Source: Variovorax sp. N23
GTDB taxonomy: Bacteria; Pseudomonadota; Gammaproteobacteria; Burkholderiales; Burkholderiaceae_C
NCBI RefSeq assembly: GCF_025486315.1
Contig: NZ_JAOOPY010000015.1
Span: forward strand, 1-64,000
DNA length: 64,000 nt
Direction: 5' to 3'
Of this stretch, positions 63,657-64,000 are shown in pieces (the stretch's first letter is position 1; every line of letters starts with the position of its first letter). The position numbers and the translations under genes were made by a program. The notes under the pieces were generated by a model. It was given only the letters and a program-made list of their open reading frames with translations, did not search any database and was not told where the DNA came from.

Positions 63657-64000
63657 AGTGAAATTCCCTTGGCTTTGAGCGCTTTGCTCAGCGCATGGAC
63701 CGCGCGCGAGCAATGGGTCTTGACGCTGCCTTCCGAGCAGCCCATGGCGGCCGCGGTCTCGGCGACGTCCATTTCCTCCCAGTAACGCATCAGGAAAGCC
63801 TCGCGTTGACGGCCCGGCAAAGCCGCGATCTGCTCTTCGATTTCGTGGAAGACCTGGGCGCGTCGCGTGGTGTCTTCGGCGCTCTCCGTTTCCAGTGAGT
63901 TCGTGGGCGATACGAAGTTCTCGAGCAGGTCGAAATCGCCGCTGTCGTCGGCGGGCTCGAAGTCGCTCAGGTTGGAGAACAGCGCGCGGCGCGTCTTCTG
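63653..64000 (-). CDS. ECF-type RNA polymerase sigma factor, N-terminus outside window
   Basis: The visible 115 C-terminal residues end in a sigma region 4 helix-turn-helix: EIEEQIAALPGRQREAFLMR followed by WEEMDVAETAAAMGCSEGSVKTHCSRA. An acidic linker precedes it. The N-terminal region 2 lies beyond the right edge. Its stop overlaps the DUF3619 start by four bases. Together they resemble a sigma/anti-sigma pair. Confidence 0.88.
   Translation of the reverse strand, partial: QKTRRALFSNLSDFEPADDSGDFDLLENFVSPTNSLETESAEDTTRRAQVFHEIEEQIAALPGRQREAFLMRYWEEMDVAETAAAMGCSEGSVKTHCSRAVHALSKALKAKGISL

Overview
The window is high-GC chromosomal DNA from a betaproteobacterium. Gene content and order (a pst-phoU-phoB-phoR block next to ppk and ppx, dnaX-ybaB-recR, a type B L31, a Bug-type solute receptor, DUF3619/DUF3106 beside an ECF sigma factor) suggest Burkholderiales, most likely Comamonadaceae (Variovorax/Acidovorax-like). 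The genus is an inference from gene content; no 16S gene is present.

Layout. (1) 1-2523 is the end of an integrative element lodged at the 3' end of tRNA-Arg(TCT). It holds a P4-type integrase with short direct repeats in front of it, the remnant of a SUKH-like gene, and a nuclease-like gene cut by an IS3-family element whose first nine codons are at the left edge. (2) 2524-5342 has tRNA-Arg, tRNA-Pro, a glutathione S-transferase and a thioredoxin-reductase-like flavoprotein with a cNMP-binding domain. (3) 5387-17488 is a phosphate-starvation block: an OlsB-like acyltransferase, ppk, sixA, ppx, pstSCAB, phoU, phoB and phoR. I see four Pho-box-like sequences (7-4-7 repeats), before the acyltransferase, ppk, ppx and pstS. 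(4) 17442-25837 holds a MATE transporter, a membrane glycosyltransferase, L31, a Gfo/Idh/MocA oxidoreductase, rho, trxA, a flavoprotein and a small unknown gene. (5) 25957-28975 has the SRP RNA gene diverging from dnaX-ybaB-recR; dnaX carries an A9 slippery run. (6) 29007-32366 has a MAPEG protein and a NitT/TauT-type ABC transporter whose ATPase contains an in-frame insertion of a palindromic intergenic repeat. (7) 32392-39106 has mltD-gloB, diverging from a methyltransferase-rnhA pair through overlapping start codons, then moaA-mobA-moeA. (8) 39211-46704 has a Fur-like site, a TPR-like protein, a Mn-type superoxide dismutase, a ZIP metal transporter, a TonB siderophore receptor, an aldehyde dehydrogenase and three small unknown genes. 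(9) 46786-52369 has a Bug receptor, then a tight four-gene lipid cluster: a fatty acid hydroxylase, a desaturase, a KAS III/heme-oxygenase-like diiron oxidase fusion and an unknown protein. (10) 52373-64000 has a peroxiredoxin, a phospholipase D lipoprotein, the divergent pair hppA/ppa, YitT, a FemAB-like protein, EamA, a PII protein, LOG, DgkA, RDD, DUF3106, DUF3619 and an ECF sigma factor cut by the right edge.

How the parts work together. The phosphate block covers sensing (PhoR/PhoB/PhoU), high-affinity uptake (Pst), polyphosphate synthesis and breakdown (Ppk/Ppx) and, by inference from its Pho box, replacement of phospholipids by phosphate-free lipids (the OlsB-like gene). The lipid cluster at 47825-52369 is the best candidate for an undescribed pathway, because it joins carbon-chain condensation and a predicted non-heme diiron oxidase in one polypeptide beside two membrane lipid oxidases.
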